Below, one piece after another: positions 34,767 through 47,000 of a DNA stretch of 64,000 nucleotides. Position 1 is the first letter of the stretch, and the number at the start of each line of letters is the position of its first letter. Under the pieces are notes generated by a model, which had not been told where the DNA came from, searched no databases, and saw nothing but the letters and a program-made list of their open reading frames with translations. Both the position numbers and the translations under genes were made by a program. The stretch is from contig CM072805.1 in the NCBI GenBank assembly GCA_037013495.1, positions 18,936,669 through 19,000,668 of the forward strand. The letters run 5' to 3'. Origin of the DNA: Hippophae tibetana (lineage: Eukaryota; Streptophyta; Magnoliopsida; Rosales; Elaeagnaceae).

Positions 34767-36949
34767 ATGCCTTTTTTCCGTGCTTTATTACGATTTTGTC
34801 TTTGCTGCGGAGATGGAGCTGAAGATGAAACTAGAAATATAAATTCTTTTCAGAATCGTCAATCTTATGACACTTCATTTTTTCAGAGTAGCTCTACTCT
34901 AAACAGAAAATCTTTTCAGAATCGTCAATCCTATGATACTTCTTTTCAGAGTACAAAATCATTAGGAAAACTCAGTCAAAAAACTGATGAAGAATCAAAA
35001 TCCCCACTTTTACTTTCAACATATTCTAAACCATGTAAGTCTGCCTCTTCTTCTTCCAATTTGTTATCATATTCTAAACCACATCACCCCTCTTCTGTTT
35101 CATCTGCAACATCTACTCAATCTAAACCATCTTTTTGTCTGCCCCCTAAGTCAACTGAGCCTCAAAACCCTTCATCTAAGACAACTGAGCCTCAAAACCC
35201 TTCATCTAAGACAACTGAACCCTCAACCAAACCTACAAATTTCTCTGTATCCCACACTGTTCCAGGTTCAGCTTCCAAGAAGCTCTGTCCGGCCTTAAAA
35301 CCTACCCTGCGCCAAGCTCCCTCCAATGTAACAATTCAACAAGGGAAGAACGATTATATAAGGGTTGAACAGGATTCACTTCCTTTGTACATCATTCCTG
35401 AGGATATCAATGATTTGATCAAGAGAGACATTGTGCCTAGAGTTTTGAACAACCCTTTGTCCCCTTTGACATATAAGGACTTTTTTGCTGCTTTGTGATA
35501 TGCTGAAGATTACTACTGTGAGGTATGATTTTTAGATTTTTCTTTTTTCAATGCCGTTTTGTTTAGCTTTTATTTAGAAGACGTAACTTTATATGATTGC
35601 ATTGTTATATATGTTGGTTTGTAGCATTTTAGAGGTGAATTCTTTAGTTTCTTTTTAAATTCCATAACTATAACTCGGCATCCATTTATAATTGCTCCTC
35701 CTTGGGGCTGAAAATAGTTTCAAATAGGCAAAAACACTTTTAAAATTGTTTGGAAGTCTTTAAGAAAAGTGCTCTCATATTCTTGAGAAACAATATTTGT
35801 GTTTTTAGGGGAAATTAAAAGAAGTAATTTCGGATGCATGCTCTCTTATTAATATATTTATTGAAATGCAACTCAACAACACTTCTAACTTTCTCATGCC
35901 AAACACTAAATGCTTATCTTAAAATAATTTTGACCAAACCACTTGAATTCATACAACTTCTCCTGAAACCAATTCTAGGATAACCACATCCAAATGGCCC
36001 TTTAAATTTCTTGGTTAAGTTAAACAATACATTTATTCTCATATGACTTGATTCAAAGCTTGATATATCCTTAGTTTTCTTTTGTATAGTTTTGTTAGCT
36101 TAGGACATCACATATTGTACTGACCAATTTTGGCATGTGTTAAATTTGATCTATTTATTCCCATAGTAGATGGAGTTGCTATAAATTATATTGTTAACCT
36201 GTGATATATTCTACTGATATAAAAGACTTGTATTTTTTTTTTATCTGAATCAGAAATGGAGCGGCTTTGAACTGGAGAATGTTATAATTGAATTGCATGA
36301 GGCAGCTATTTATGAAAAGCTTAAGAATCATAAAATAAAGAAAGAAGTCCATGAGAAGGTTGATAAGACTTTTGTAGCATTTCAGATTGACTCTGTTCCA
36401 GAGAAACGACCTTTTCTTTTGTCAAGGGATTTGGTGAAAGTACGGCCTTCAGGTGTTTTAGGTGAGCCATTTCAGGTAAGCTGACCATAAAAATAAGATT
36501 TATTAACTTTACATATCTTGTAATCTTCTATTACAATCCTGAAATTTGAAACATTTCTGTGTCAGAAGTGTGACTCCGAGTGAATATAACATGGGTTACT
36601 CTATATTTAGACTAGTTGTTAACAAACAGCTATATAACTGGTGACTTGATTAACGATTTTGACAATCTAATTGAAAATCATTTTGGCAGACTTTGTTCTT
36701 ATAGACGAATGAAATTCAGATGGCTATTGAGTTGCATAGTTTTCTACATTGGTCCAATTTATATATGTCTACATCTATTTATGGTTATCCAGTAACAAAC
36801 CACTCACTTATATTATAATTATTATAAAGGATTGTTTTCATATGAAAATGAACATCTTAGTCCCAAAAATGACATATCAAATATTATTAATGGGTGAGGT
36901 GTATTCTAATTATCAATATATTCCTACGTATAATCTAATTCAATTTTTA

Positions 36950-37510
36950 AATTAGTTTTAGTTAATTTATTCTTTGAAATTATATTTAATGTAAAAAGTA
37001 ATTGATTTTATCTATTAGTTAAATTTTATGGAGAATTAAAAGGGAAAAGCAAAGGAAGTCTAAAATAATTGATTTTTATATTAATAGATTTAAAATTATA
37101 AATTCTCTCTTAGTAGAGATTTAAAAAGGAAAAATCAAAATACTCATGAGCATTACAATAATTTTTCATTGTTATGGAACTAAAAGAGAAAATCAAGAGT
37201 ATCTTAAATATGTGTTAATTTTTAATTTATTTTTTAATTTTAGTATAAAGAATAATTGATTTAATATATTAATTATTTTTTTGTGAGGAAATTAAAAAGA
37301 AAAATCAAAAGACATAATTCCTAAAATATTTGATTCTATGTGAAAGGGTTGATGAAATTGATAATTATGGTTTAACGCATATGAATAGATTTAAAAATTT
37401 ATTAATTCTCTCTTGGTGAAAATTTAAAAATCAAAAATCAAAAAACTTATTAATATTATAATAATTATTTATTATTATGAAATTAAAGAGAAAATAAAAA
37501 ATCTCTATTA
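36950..37510. repeat. Degenerate tandem repeat in SDE3-like intron 2
   Basis: Two units about 300 bases apart (near 37097 and 37400) share 'taattctctctt', then 'gatttaaaaa', 'aaatcaaaa', 'attacaataatt' and 'gaaattaaagagaaaat'. AT-rich and non-coding. Confidence 0.6.
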
Positions 37511-37917
37511 AATTAGTATAGTTAAAAAAATATGCAATTCACAAAATGTGATTAAATTTTTTATAAAATAGACACTCATTTTACTTGTTACTATAATTTC
37601 ATTATATTTTTAATATTTTAAAAAAATTAATATTTTTTACATTTTTACTCAAAACTCAAAATGTTACATATGTCAAATACGTTCAAGTATTAATACATAT
37701 CTTGCATATAAGCAAAATAATATCAAGATAATTATCTCTTTAATATTTTAGTTTGAAATGTTCGATGTAATCATATATTTAATTACGTAGTTTTTTTAAT
37801 AAATGAGAAATTTAAGTATTTTGAACTTAAATGAAGCTTCATTTAATTAAATAACTTTTAAAATTATAAATACTACCGAATGACATTTATATGGTTAGTG
37901 ATTATATATATCTTAAT

Positions 37918-38235
37918 ATGGATTAATCATTGTATATATTTTTTTCTTTTTCCTTATTTTTAACTTCAACTTCACCGTTTAATTTTGATTTCTGATTTTT
38001 TGTTTTGTGCATTTTTAGTTTTTTGAGTTGATAATGCATAAAATTGAAAGAAGTAAAATATCATAAATCGAAAACATAAAAAAAACTAGTGATTTTTTTG
38101 TTAAATTCTATGATTTTTAAATTAAACGTTTACATGTTTAAATCATTTATACTATATCATGCTCATTTGCAATATTTTAAATTGAATTTCTTCACGTACA
38201 CTGCATGTTCTATTATCTAGTATTTATATAAGCGA
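37918..38235 (+). repeat. Dispersed repeat copy in SDE3-like intron 2
   Basis: It shares GATTAATCATTGTA, 'tttcaacttca', 'tttttgactttttgagttga' style text and 'aaagaa' runs with 62236-62500, over about 200-260 bases in the same orientation. Unidentified family. It lies just before the exon 3 acceptor. Confidence 0.55.
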
Positions 38236-39437
38236 AAACCCACTAAGCAGTCATACAATAGAGAAATTTTGGGCTCGACTTTAAGAGCATATATAGTTTA
38301 AGGTTCAACAATTACTGTGCCAAAATTACTTCCATATCATAACTTAGAAAGTTTGTTTGTTTGTTTGTTTCATTTAAATCCAAGAGATACATTGCCGAAA
38401 TTAAAAATCTGTCGACGTTTATTATTTTATTTAATCAATTTACCCCCATTATAATGTTTTCTATTGTCACATAGGGACTCTTCTTCCGGGTGATGAGGAG
38501 CACTACTGTTTTAGCTGATTTTAAGGATGATTTCTACTCTCGGCATATTCCAACAACCAGATATGACATCAGTTTTTCATTCAACAGAGTTTGCTTGAAA
38601 AGAGCCCACCAAGCACTTGATGCTCTATCAGATTCTTTATTTCAGAATTACCTCTTTCCTGAATGTGTTTCACGGACCAGCAATCCTACTGGAAGAAATG
38701 CTTCTATCTTGAATAAGTTTCATCCACAGGTATCTTCTACAGTGCATAAAATTTTAAGCATGAAGGGCTCACCACCTTATCTTATAGCTGGTCCACTGTG
38801 TGTCCCTGAACAAAAAAAGTATGCATTTTCGAAAAAACCATCAATAACTGGTGAGATAGTTCGAGAATCAGTACTCCAAATATATGAAAGCTCACGAAAG
38901 AATAGGATTCTTGTCTCGGCACCTAGTAACAGTGCTTGTGATGTACTAATGAGAAGATTGAAGATAGTGATTCCGGAGTCACAAATGTTTCGAGCAAATG
39001 CTGCATTCCGGGAAATAGAAGATGTCCCTGATGACATCCTCTCCTCAAGTCTGTATAAGAGGGAGTGCTTTTCTTGTCCATCACTCGCGAAACTTAAAGA
39101 ATTCAGGGTAATTTTCTCAACCTTTGTCAGTAGCTTTCGGCTAAGTAATGAAGGTTTAAGTGCTGGTTATTTTAGTCATATCTTTCTAGTGGATGCTTCG
39201 TTAGCAATTGAGCCTGAAGCAATTATTCCTCTGGCCAACTTTGCTGACAAAAATACAACTGTCGTCGTTACTGGTAAGCCTGGAGATTGTCCACGTTGGA
39301 TCCGATCCGACATTGCTAGAAAAAAGGGGTTGAAGATTTCATATTTTGAAAGGTTATGTGAATGCAGTCCTTACAGAACACTCGATCCAAAGTTCATTAC
39401 AGAGTTGGACTTGCATGAAGATATGAGATATGACTAA

Positions 39438-41106
39438 CATTCTGCCATTCTGAGATGCCTTGAATATTTATCGGTTGCTCTCAAAACAATAAATACATAT
39501 ATGTAATTTGTGGGTGTGTTGCTTCTCCCTGTTGGTTTGTTTTGTTCTCTCTCCCCTCAAGTAATTTCATAGGATTTTCTTAAAATTTTATGACTACATT
39601 TGAATTTGAATTTCCTCTTCATATCATAAATAGCTATCTGCTTTGTTATGTTACTCTTTAAGGATTCAATGTGTTGTAAATATTTTGATATGTATCTGGG
39701 CATGCCTATTTTATTCAATTTTGGTAAATTTTAATTAGTTTAGTTTAGTTCAGTGTGTTGAACGCCTACACCCATTTTCGTGGCATGTCAATCCCATGTC
39801 CGACTAACAGGGGGGGACTTCATGAAAATGATGAAAGAGGTTACTTTCACTGCTTTAGTGCTTTATCATATTGTTTCCAGTTGTTGCGAAATAAGAATGC
39901 ATAAGAAATGGACTATTAGTTATGGCATCTCTTCCTTATGCTTCTGCTTCAGATGTTCTTACATTGTTGGCACAGTATTGTTTTCATTTCGGACAATTAA
40001 CATGATTCAGAATCCAAGTAGCCGATTCATGTTCATGTTTAACATTTCGATGGTATTCCCCTCCATGGAGAGGAGCATTTTCTCTTTTGAGCTACCTTAT
40101 TAGCAACCTTGTTAAAGTAATCAAACTATAATTGTTTTACAACGATGATAAGTAGTGTATAAAAGCTAATAGCATCATTAGGTTATTCGTATTAGATGGT
40201 GAAATTAAGAGATTTGGTTTTGGCTTTCATTAAGGAGAGATTCCCCAAGAGTCATAGATTACATCTATATATACCTTTTACACTTTTTTTAATTAAAATA
40301 AAATATTAAGATGAACATATTCTTCATATGGCAATGATCTCATTGTAATTGAATCTAATTTTGGTGAGGCGGTTATCATCATCCCCCTATTAAATATTGC
40401 ACGTAACAGGACAAGAGTCCATTAAAGGTTCGGGTTTTTTTACGAGTTTTAGGGATTCTTCACTAATAAATTAAATATTCAAGCACCTAAATGCCCATAA
40501 AAATTATTTATTATATAATTAAATTCAATAAGTTCAAATTTAAAGTACAAATTATAAGTATAATTAAATTATTTATATCATTAGTTTAACAATCATTAAC
40601 ATAATTTATGTTTTATATGTCATAGAATTGAGTTTTTATAACTATAAAATTTTATAAATATATAATGCATTTTAAAAGAAATTTTAAGATAACGGAGATC
40701 CCGGGATAGGTGGTGCATGAAGGGTGGGTAATTCTCAACCCCAATCCGTCCCCCCACATAGGCATTCTTTGTCGGTGTCAAAATCGGAATTTCCAGTTCG
40801 GTTCTTATGGGGTAAATTGATATCCCTCTCTAACTGATTTTTCATTACTACATTGCGAATTTCACATAACTCAAACTAGTGGATTTCTCCATATTTATCG
40901 TGATTACATTTGTGTGATTTCCCTTAAATTTAGACGCACACTAGTGCACAACATTTGACTTTCAAAGTATCACTCAATTCCACAAACCAAAAACGACCAA
41001 ATCAAGATGCGAGTGAATTCTAAAGTTACGAAAGACACTTGCATCATCATCTAAAGAGAAATTACCAAACAGAAAGATAGGGACAAACATTGCATAGAAA
41101 ATGAAC
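39438..41106. other. Convergent intergenic region with a probable repeat
   Basis: 3' ends of the SDE3-like and prefoldin 5 genes face each other across this stretch. The first 350 bases look like 3' untranslated sequence (AATAAA-type strings near 39490). From about 40330 to 40850 GC-rich blocks ('gatcccgggat', 'ccccaatccgtcccccc') flank an AT-rich middle, which suggests a MITE-like insertion, but the ends were not resolved. Confidence 0.4.
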
Positions 41107-43088
41107 CTATGAAGCAGGAGACAACTGCTTCAATTTTGCTTGCAAAATAGCACCAACTTCGTCTGATATGCTTTTCTTTTTCGAAGCAACCTGCATTTCA
41201 ATTTAACTCTTGATATCACCAAAAGCCATTTGTATCATTGCAACTACGAAATCTGATCAAGTACTGAACAATAGATATCCATATTCTTTACTACGATAAA
41301 AATATAGCACCACCATGAAAAACGTTAGGCATAGATATAGGTCCATACCTTCTAAATAAACCAGAGCTAGTAAACATAAAACCCCAGCAAACTCCAAATT
41401 GTTTCAGATATCATAACTACAAATAATAGATACTGCAATCTCTATTTATCATAACTTCTACCTCAATGGAGGACCATTTTTATCCAGTTAAAGATCACCA
41501 AAATTTAACCTAACCCAACACTCGTGGTTTCATCTTCAGTAGTTCTGTGTGTTTTCAGTTGAGCTTGAAATTTGCACTATATAAATGGAGGGAAAACCAA
41601 CTGATATTTCAATTGCATAAAAGATAGGTGAGTGTTATTTCAATTAGTCAGGGAGAACAGAAGTAAAATGTCAAGAAGTTATCTTCTGAGCTTCTTCTTT
41701 CTTTCCCTTTTCTTTTAGAATTCTGAGCATTCTTAGCATTTTCAGTAGAAACTGAGGTATGCCAAAAACAGAAGTCATATATGGCATCACACATCAGTAT
41801 GAACTTGTATTTCTCTCAAGTCTCACCTCTAGGTTTTACTAAATAATTCATGTGATGATAGAACTCAGTACCAAAATCCTTCAAAAGCAAGGTGCCTACC
41901 ACTAAACAAACCAAACAAATTGTTATAATAAAAGGCATAAATATAAATAACATTCAACGCTGAAGAGTCATGATTTTCCCTCTGTTCAATAACAAATCTA
42001 ATGGGAAACATACCTCAACAAGTTGATCAAAATTGGATTTCAGCAAGTTGATCTTTCGCTCACAATAGTCTTTGCCTTCAGTCATTGTTTTCTGAGGTAG
42101 AGACATATTAACAGACTAAATTAAGAAAGGAAATAGTTGTTCGCACACTAAGATTATAACTGCAAATACTTTTGCTAAGAAAGCAGGAAACTTAAAACTC
42201 AACCCTCTACAAACGTCAAAAACAGGTATCCCAGTAGAAAGACAAGGGGGAAAAAAAGCCAGTTCAAAAAATAAACACTATAATACCAAGGCTGTGCCTC
42301 TATAACTACACGAATTTTTTAGAAAAGAAACTCACTGAATACCTTTTCAATTCTACCCAACAAATGTCAAAAATGAATAGCCTCACCGTCACAAAATGAG
42401 GAACTCAGCCCTTTTCTAAATCCCAGAAAGTATAAACATTCTGAACTTGGTCCCAAAAAAAAAAAGAGTAGAAAGATTGATACTTTATCTTCTTAAAACT
42501 CCCCCTTCAAACCGACAACGAAAAAGGACTGAAACGTTTACGCTTAGGTCATTAAATAGAATCCAAATTCAGCAAAACTGAAACCAAAGCATTGTAAAAT
42601 TTAAAAAATTAGGGCTCAGATACAAAACGATCAGCCAACTAGTACATATCAAGAAAAACTTCACATCGAAAAATCAAGGCCAAGCAACGAGAAATAATCG
42701 ACGAAGAAATTATGGGTAGAAAATAAATGAAAGAAAAAAGGTATAGGCGCACCTCGATGAAGTAGCCAGTGCCGACATCAACAAGAACTTTATCGGCATC
42801 CTCGAGAGTGCCGGGGACATATAGAGAGGCAGTGAGAGGGACGAGCATTTTCTGGCCATGAGAGCGAAGAGAGAGGTTTTGGAGAGCAGATGAGGCAACA
42901 TCGAGGCGAGCAGAAGCTGAACGAATGTTGTTGAGGCTGTCTTGAAGAAGATTGACCTCAAGGTCCGTTTGCTCCTTCACCGCTTTCAATTGGTCGACGC
43001 TCAGCTTCTCAAGCTCTCCGACCCTCAATCCTCCGGCGGCAGGGTTTCCACTGCTGCTACTTCCCGTTGCGACTCTCGTCGAAGCCAT
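41107..43088 (-). CDS. PFD5: Prefoldin subunit 5 (PFD5/GIM5)
   Basis: Three exons on the minus strand, all GT-AG and phase 0: 43088-42753, 42091-42014 and 41190-41107. They encode 165 residues, about 14 more than Arabidopsis PFD5, because of a Ser/Gly-rich N-terminal extension. Prefoldin is a cytosolic hexameric co-chaperone that hands unfolded tubulin and actin to the CCT chaperonin; subunit 5 is alpha-class. The protein has an N-terminal helix (LSVDQLKAVKEQTDLEVNLL), the beta-hairpin centre MLVPLTASLYVPGTL with DADKVLVDVGTGYFIE, and a C-terminal helix (KDYCERKINLLKSNFDQLVE) that pairs with the first as a coiled coil. All parts are intact and strongly conserved. The first Met at 43088 is preferred because family members start just before this helix. 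The gene is convergent with the SDE3-like locus. A pyrimidine-rich stretch lies upstream of the start. Confidence 0.96.
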
Positions 43089-43189
43089 CGTTCTTCTTCT
43101 ACCCTACCAAAGTCTAGTTTTTCGCCTTTGCTTGCTAGTTTTTTTTTTTTTTCTTCCAATTTTTCAGTTGTTGCATATGTAATAATTTA

Positions 43190-43734
43190 TTAAGAGAGGA
43201 CAATGTAATGGTTGAATACTTATTCAGAAAAATAATCGTATACCTACAGCTACAGGGATGTATTCATTCAATTAAAAAATATCTAAATTAGATTGAAGAA
43301 AAGAAAAGGCTTTAATTGGATCCCTCTATATTTTAAATGGTTTAGTGTTTAGTGATATTTTTATTAAATAAAAATATATATATATATATATATATATTGA
43401 TTTATATTATTAATTTAATATATTAATAGACTTTTTTAATAAAAAATATAACTTAAAAAAATAAAAATATTTTTTATAAAAATACTTATTCTTTTATATA
43501 TTTTTTATTTTAATACGAAAACATTTCATATACAATTATTATCAATTTTCATCATTCTCCTTTTTTTATCTTTGATATCGTTTTATTACTTTATGGATCA
43601 ATCAATTTTTAATATTTATTGTAAAATAATTCAAAATTATATTTTTTATTGAATTTATAGGTAAGCTTACACCATTTTATTTGTAGTACACATTTATATT
43701 TTTAACCACTGTTACTATCAACTCATTCACTTAG
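43190..43734. other. Upstream region of prefoldin 5, AT-rich
   Basis: Should contain the PFD5 promoter near its low-coordinate end. A (TA)n run of about 25 bases lies at 43374-43398. Nothing else was recognised. Confidence 0.5.
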
Positions 43735-44775
43735 GTGGCGCGTATGTTTCATGTAATGAAATCAGAATCAGAATTAGAATCAGAATGTAATAGAAAGTAA
43801 ATAGTTTTGTTTGGTTTGATCACTAGAATTAAAGAAAAAATCAGTATTATAGTATTTGTTTTACAACTAAAATGGACAAAAAATTGTATATTACCTTAAT
43901 ACCCTTATATTAAGTAAAGTTTAAATAATATAATTTAATTATTATTTTTTCGTCAGAGAAAATACATTATTAAAATTATTATTTTTCTAAATAATTATTA
44001 CTTAAAAATATATATATTATTAAAATTATTATTTTTCTAAATAAGGTTTAGGGTTTTAAGATTTGAGATTTGAGATTTAGGATTTATGGATTTGGAATTT
44101 GAGGTTTAGGGTTATATTTGTGGGTTAAAGTTTAAGGTTAAAATTATTATTTTTCTAAATAAAATTTAGGGTTTCAGAATTTGAGATTTAGGGTTTAAGG
44201 TTATATTTGTGGGTTAAAGTTTAGGGTTAAAATTATTTTTTTTCTAAATAATATTTAAGGTTTTAAGATTTAAGGTTTATGGTTTTAGGATTTGAGATTT
44301 AGGGTTTAGGGTTTAGGATTTAGGGTTATATTTGTAGATTAAGGTTTATGATTAAAATTATTATTTTTCTAAATATGATTTTGGGTTTCGGGTTATATTT
44401 ATGGGTTAAAGTTTAGGATTAAAATTATTATTTTTCTAAATAGAGTTTTAGGTTTTGGGTTTTGGGTTTTGAGATTTGAGATTTTGGATTTAGGATTATA
44501 TTTAGGGTTAGGGTAAAATTGGAAAAAAATTGAGATAAGAATGAAATCATGATTCCTTAAGAGGGGAGAATGAATTCTGATTCCTTCTTTTTTAGGATTT
44601 AATTTAATTTTATTCTCATTTTTCAACTCAATTAAACATAAAAATAGAAGAAATCAATTGTGATTCCATTACATTTCATCAAAATAAACATTAAATCTCA
44701 GTAATACCTTAATCCTTTCAAACCACCTTATTTTTAATAAAACTTAACATAATAATAACTTAATCAAACACAGGG
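43735..44775. mobile_element. Non-autonomous TIR element filled with telomere-like repeats
   Basis: The left end has TGTTTCATGTAATGAAATCA followed by repeated 'gaatcagaat'. The right side, on the opposite strand, has TGATGAAATGTAATGGAATCA and 'ggaatcagaattc'. These form imperfect inverted repeats. CTGTGTTTGATTAAG read from the far right may be the outermost end. There is no coding sequence. The interior is a minisatellite (next entry). Superfamily (hAT or PIF/Harbinger) cannot be decided because the target duplication is not clear. Confidence 0.5.
43972..44515 (+). repeat. Telomere-like (TTTAGGG) minisatellite with higher-order unit
   Basis: TTTAGGG, the Arabidopsis-type telomere unit, occurs about eight times exactly and many more times in degenerate form (TTTAAGG, TTTGAGA, TTTTGGG). 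These runs alternate with an AT-rich spacer, AAAATTATTATTTTTCTAAATA, cut here into AAAATTATTATTTTTC plus TAAATA, near 43972, 44021, 44139, 44228, 44353 and 44420. So the array has a compound unit of about 50-125 bases. Direction is constant (G-rich strand on plus). Confidence 0.85.
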
Positions 44776-45526
44776 TGGTTGAAAAAAAATAAGAGGGTTA
44801 AGAAAATCGATTGGAATGAGCCAACGATAGTCTCATTTGTTGATAGAGATGATACTTAAAATGAGTTGATAATTATCTAACTTTGATTTCGATAAAAAAT
44901 ATATTTTTGAATTTATTTTGCCATAAATAATAAAGGGTGGTTGATATGCAAAAGAATGTGGTGTTCTTGAAAGTATGACAAAGAAAATGGTAGAGATGAA
45001 CACAATTGATAGGATAGATATAATTCTTTTTGTAATAAAATATACTGTAAAAGTATGAAAGAAAATATAAAAATAATTAATATTTTGACAAAAATAAAAT
45101 TTCCTTCTATAAAATAATTTTTTTCAAAATTAGATAATTGTACCTTTTGTTAAATAAGAAGATTATTAGTATATTAATTTGATAATATAAGTCTAAATTT
45201 ATATATTTTATTTAATAATGATACTATTAAAATATCCAATTCTTTTTTAAACACCATTAAAATCATTAAAAAATTTAATTAAATACATATATCCAAATTT
45301 AACAATAACAAAAAAAAGGAGGAGGAGGAACCCATGAAACGAGATCCACTAAATTTCATAAGAATTTTGCAAAATTTACGAAATTCTTCAAAAAGTGCGT
45401 AAATATTTTTAAATTTTATTTCTCATTAAGAGTTTATAAAAATGAGAAATAAATACACCCTATTTACTATTACTTTAACCATATCATTTTTAAAAACTGA
45501 ATATACAAGAATAAAATTATACTTAA
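44776..45526. other. AT-rich intergenic stretch
   Basis: No gene or recognisable repeat. Confidence 0.5.
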
Positions 45527-45547
45527 GGACCATTTAATATGACATAA

Positions 45548-45749
45548 AGATAGATTTCTGAGATGTTGAGAAAACAAGAAATCAAAGAGAGCAAGAAAAT
45601 GGTTTGTGTATTATGTATATGATTTACAAATAGGAGAGTCCTCTTATATACACCAACTAAAACAAAAAAGAAAAAGGAGGGAAATTTGTTAACAAACTTC
45701 ATAACAGAAAACTGATTTTAAAAACCTCTAAAATAGAATTACATTCTAA
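45548..45749 (-). repeat. Copia 3' LTR
   Basis: About 202 bases matching 49754-49962. On the minus strand it starts GTTAGAATGTAATTC and ends AAATCTATCT. TATATAAGAGGACTC lies mid-LTR and is a likely TATA region. Confidence 0.9.
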
Positions 45750-45762
45750 CTTTCTCCCTTAA
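45750..45762 (-). promoter_or_regulatory. Copia polypurine tract
   Basis: On the minus strand TTTAAGGGAGAAA directly precedes the 3' LTR. Confidence 0.75.
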
Positions 45763-45879
45763 ACTAAGCACTCTTCTTTTCCCCCTTGCCTATTGAAGAG
45801 GTGAACAAATACTAATTTTCAACTCGAGTCTATTGAATAACTGTGATGACAAGGGTTTTGTTAGAATGTATGCAATTTG

Positions 45880-47000
45880 ATCAACAGAAGGAACATGCTG
45901 AACAAGAAGTTGCTTTGAGATAACTTTCTCCCTGACGAAATAAAGGTCTAGCTCCACATGTTTGGTTCTCGAAATGCAGTATAGGATTAGCTGATAAGAA
46001 GATGGTGTTGGTGTTGTCACACCAAAGAACAGGAGTAGTCTTCACATCAATTCTGAGTTCGCTAAGAAGAGACTGAAGCCAAACAACTTCTGAAGTGGCA
46101 TTGGCTAGGTTGCGGTACTCAACTTCAGTAGTAGACCTGGAAACTACATTCTGTTTCTTTGAAGACCAGGAAATTAAACTATCTCCAAGGAAAATATAGT
46201 AACCAATAGTGGATCTTCTATTATCCAAATCATTTCCCCAATCAGCATCATAGTACCCTATTAGAGACAGATTGTTTGTTTTTCTCAAGGTGATTCCTTC
46301 ATCAGCAGTCCTTTTTAGGTACCTGAGGATCCTCTTTACTGCTTTCCAATGGTGATCAAGAGGTTTCTGCATGAATTGGCACACACATTTTACACAATAG
46401 GCAATCTCAGGTCGGGTGATGATGATGTACTGAAGAGCTCCAACAATGCTCCTATATTCAGTAACATTAGGAATTGGATCACCACTTGTAGCAGTGAGTT
46501 TCAGACTGCTTACCATAGGAGTAGGTAGAGGATTGGCTTGATCCATTTTTGACCTTTTGAGGAGATCACAAATGTATTTCTTTTGAGACAAATGGAGACC
46601 TTTTTTCCGTGGATCGGACTTCAATGCCAAGGAAGTAATTCAATTTTCCAAGGTCTTTGAGTGAGAAGAGTTTATTGAGAACTGATATGAAGTTGTCAAG
46701 TTCGAGTTTCTAACTTCCAACCACTATTATGTCATCAACATAGACAAGAAGAAAAATGGTTCAGGTGGTAGAGAACTTAAGAAACAAAGAATTGTCAGCT
46801 TTAGAGGGGGAGAACCTCATATGAAAAAGAGTGCCCCTGAGTTTTTCAAACCAGGCCCTGGGAGCCTGCTTTACACCATAAAGGGATTTACTGAGTTTGC
46901 AAACCATGTGAGAAGCTTCTTTGGTTTCAAAACCAGGGGGTTATGCCATATAGACCTCTTCCTTCAAATCTCCACTAAGAAAAGTGTTGTTAACATCTAA
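45880..47000 (-). mobile_element. Copia reverse transcriptase C-terminus and RNase H
   Basis: Minus-strand text includes HLSQKKYICDLLKRSKM (the usual LxQxKYxxDLL), then VGALQYIIITRPEIAYCV (usual LVGxLxYLTxTRPDIxYAV). YDADWGNDLDNRRSTIGYYI is the Copia RNase H signature (usual DADWAGxxxDRRSTTGYxxF). SWSSKKQNVVSRSTTEVEYR and WCDNTNTIFLSANPILH follow, and TKxLSSQLFNRL ends the polyprotein. Part of a broken fossil. Confidence 0.88.

Larger units (their letters stand above)
34767..39437 (+). pseudogene. SDE3-like RNA helicase relative, catalytic motifs lost, in-frame stop
   Basis: Three exons fit GT-AG splicing in phase 0: 34767-35522, 36254-36475 and 38475-39437 (about 646 codons). The N-terminus has a CLCC patch and low-complexity Ser/Pro repeats (FQNRQSYDTSF twice; TTEPQNPSSK in tandem). 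SDE3 similarity starts at LPLYIIPEDINDLIKRD and runs through the domain before the helicase core (RPFLLSRDLVKVRPSG) to RecA1. SDE3/MOV10 enzymes are SF1 RNA helicases; Arabidopsis SDE3 acts in RNA silencing amplification. Here Walker A GPPGTGKT is replaced by GPLCVPEQKK plus extra residues, the DEAG box by VDAS and GDPxQL by GKPGDC. The protein ends after RecA1, with no motifs IV-VI. TGA at 35496-35498 interrupts exon 1 while coding similarity (YAEDYYCE) continues past it. I recall GPLC-type SDE3-like proteins in other plants, so the helicase loss may be ancestral; the stop may be local. Frames are otherwise open. Confidence 0.75.

Noticed and set aside
39780-40103. 107-residue plus-strand frame downstream of the SDE3-like gene
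   Set aside because: Phe/Cys/Ser-rich composition, no family recognised, and no match to the missing SDE3 RecA2 domain; probably chance in 3' flanking sequence.
42942-43193. Plus-strand frames across prefoldin 5 exon 1
   Set aside because: Antisense shadows of a clearly coding exon.
43972-44515. True chromosome end or telomere fusion
   Set aside because: The repeats are degenerate, carry AT-rich spacers and lie between ordinary sequence with inverted-repeat flanks.
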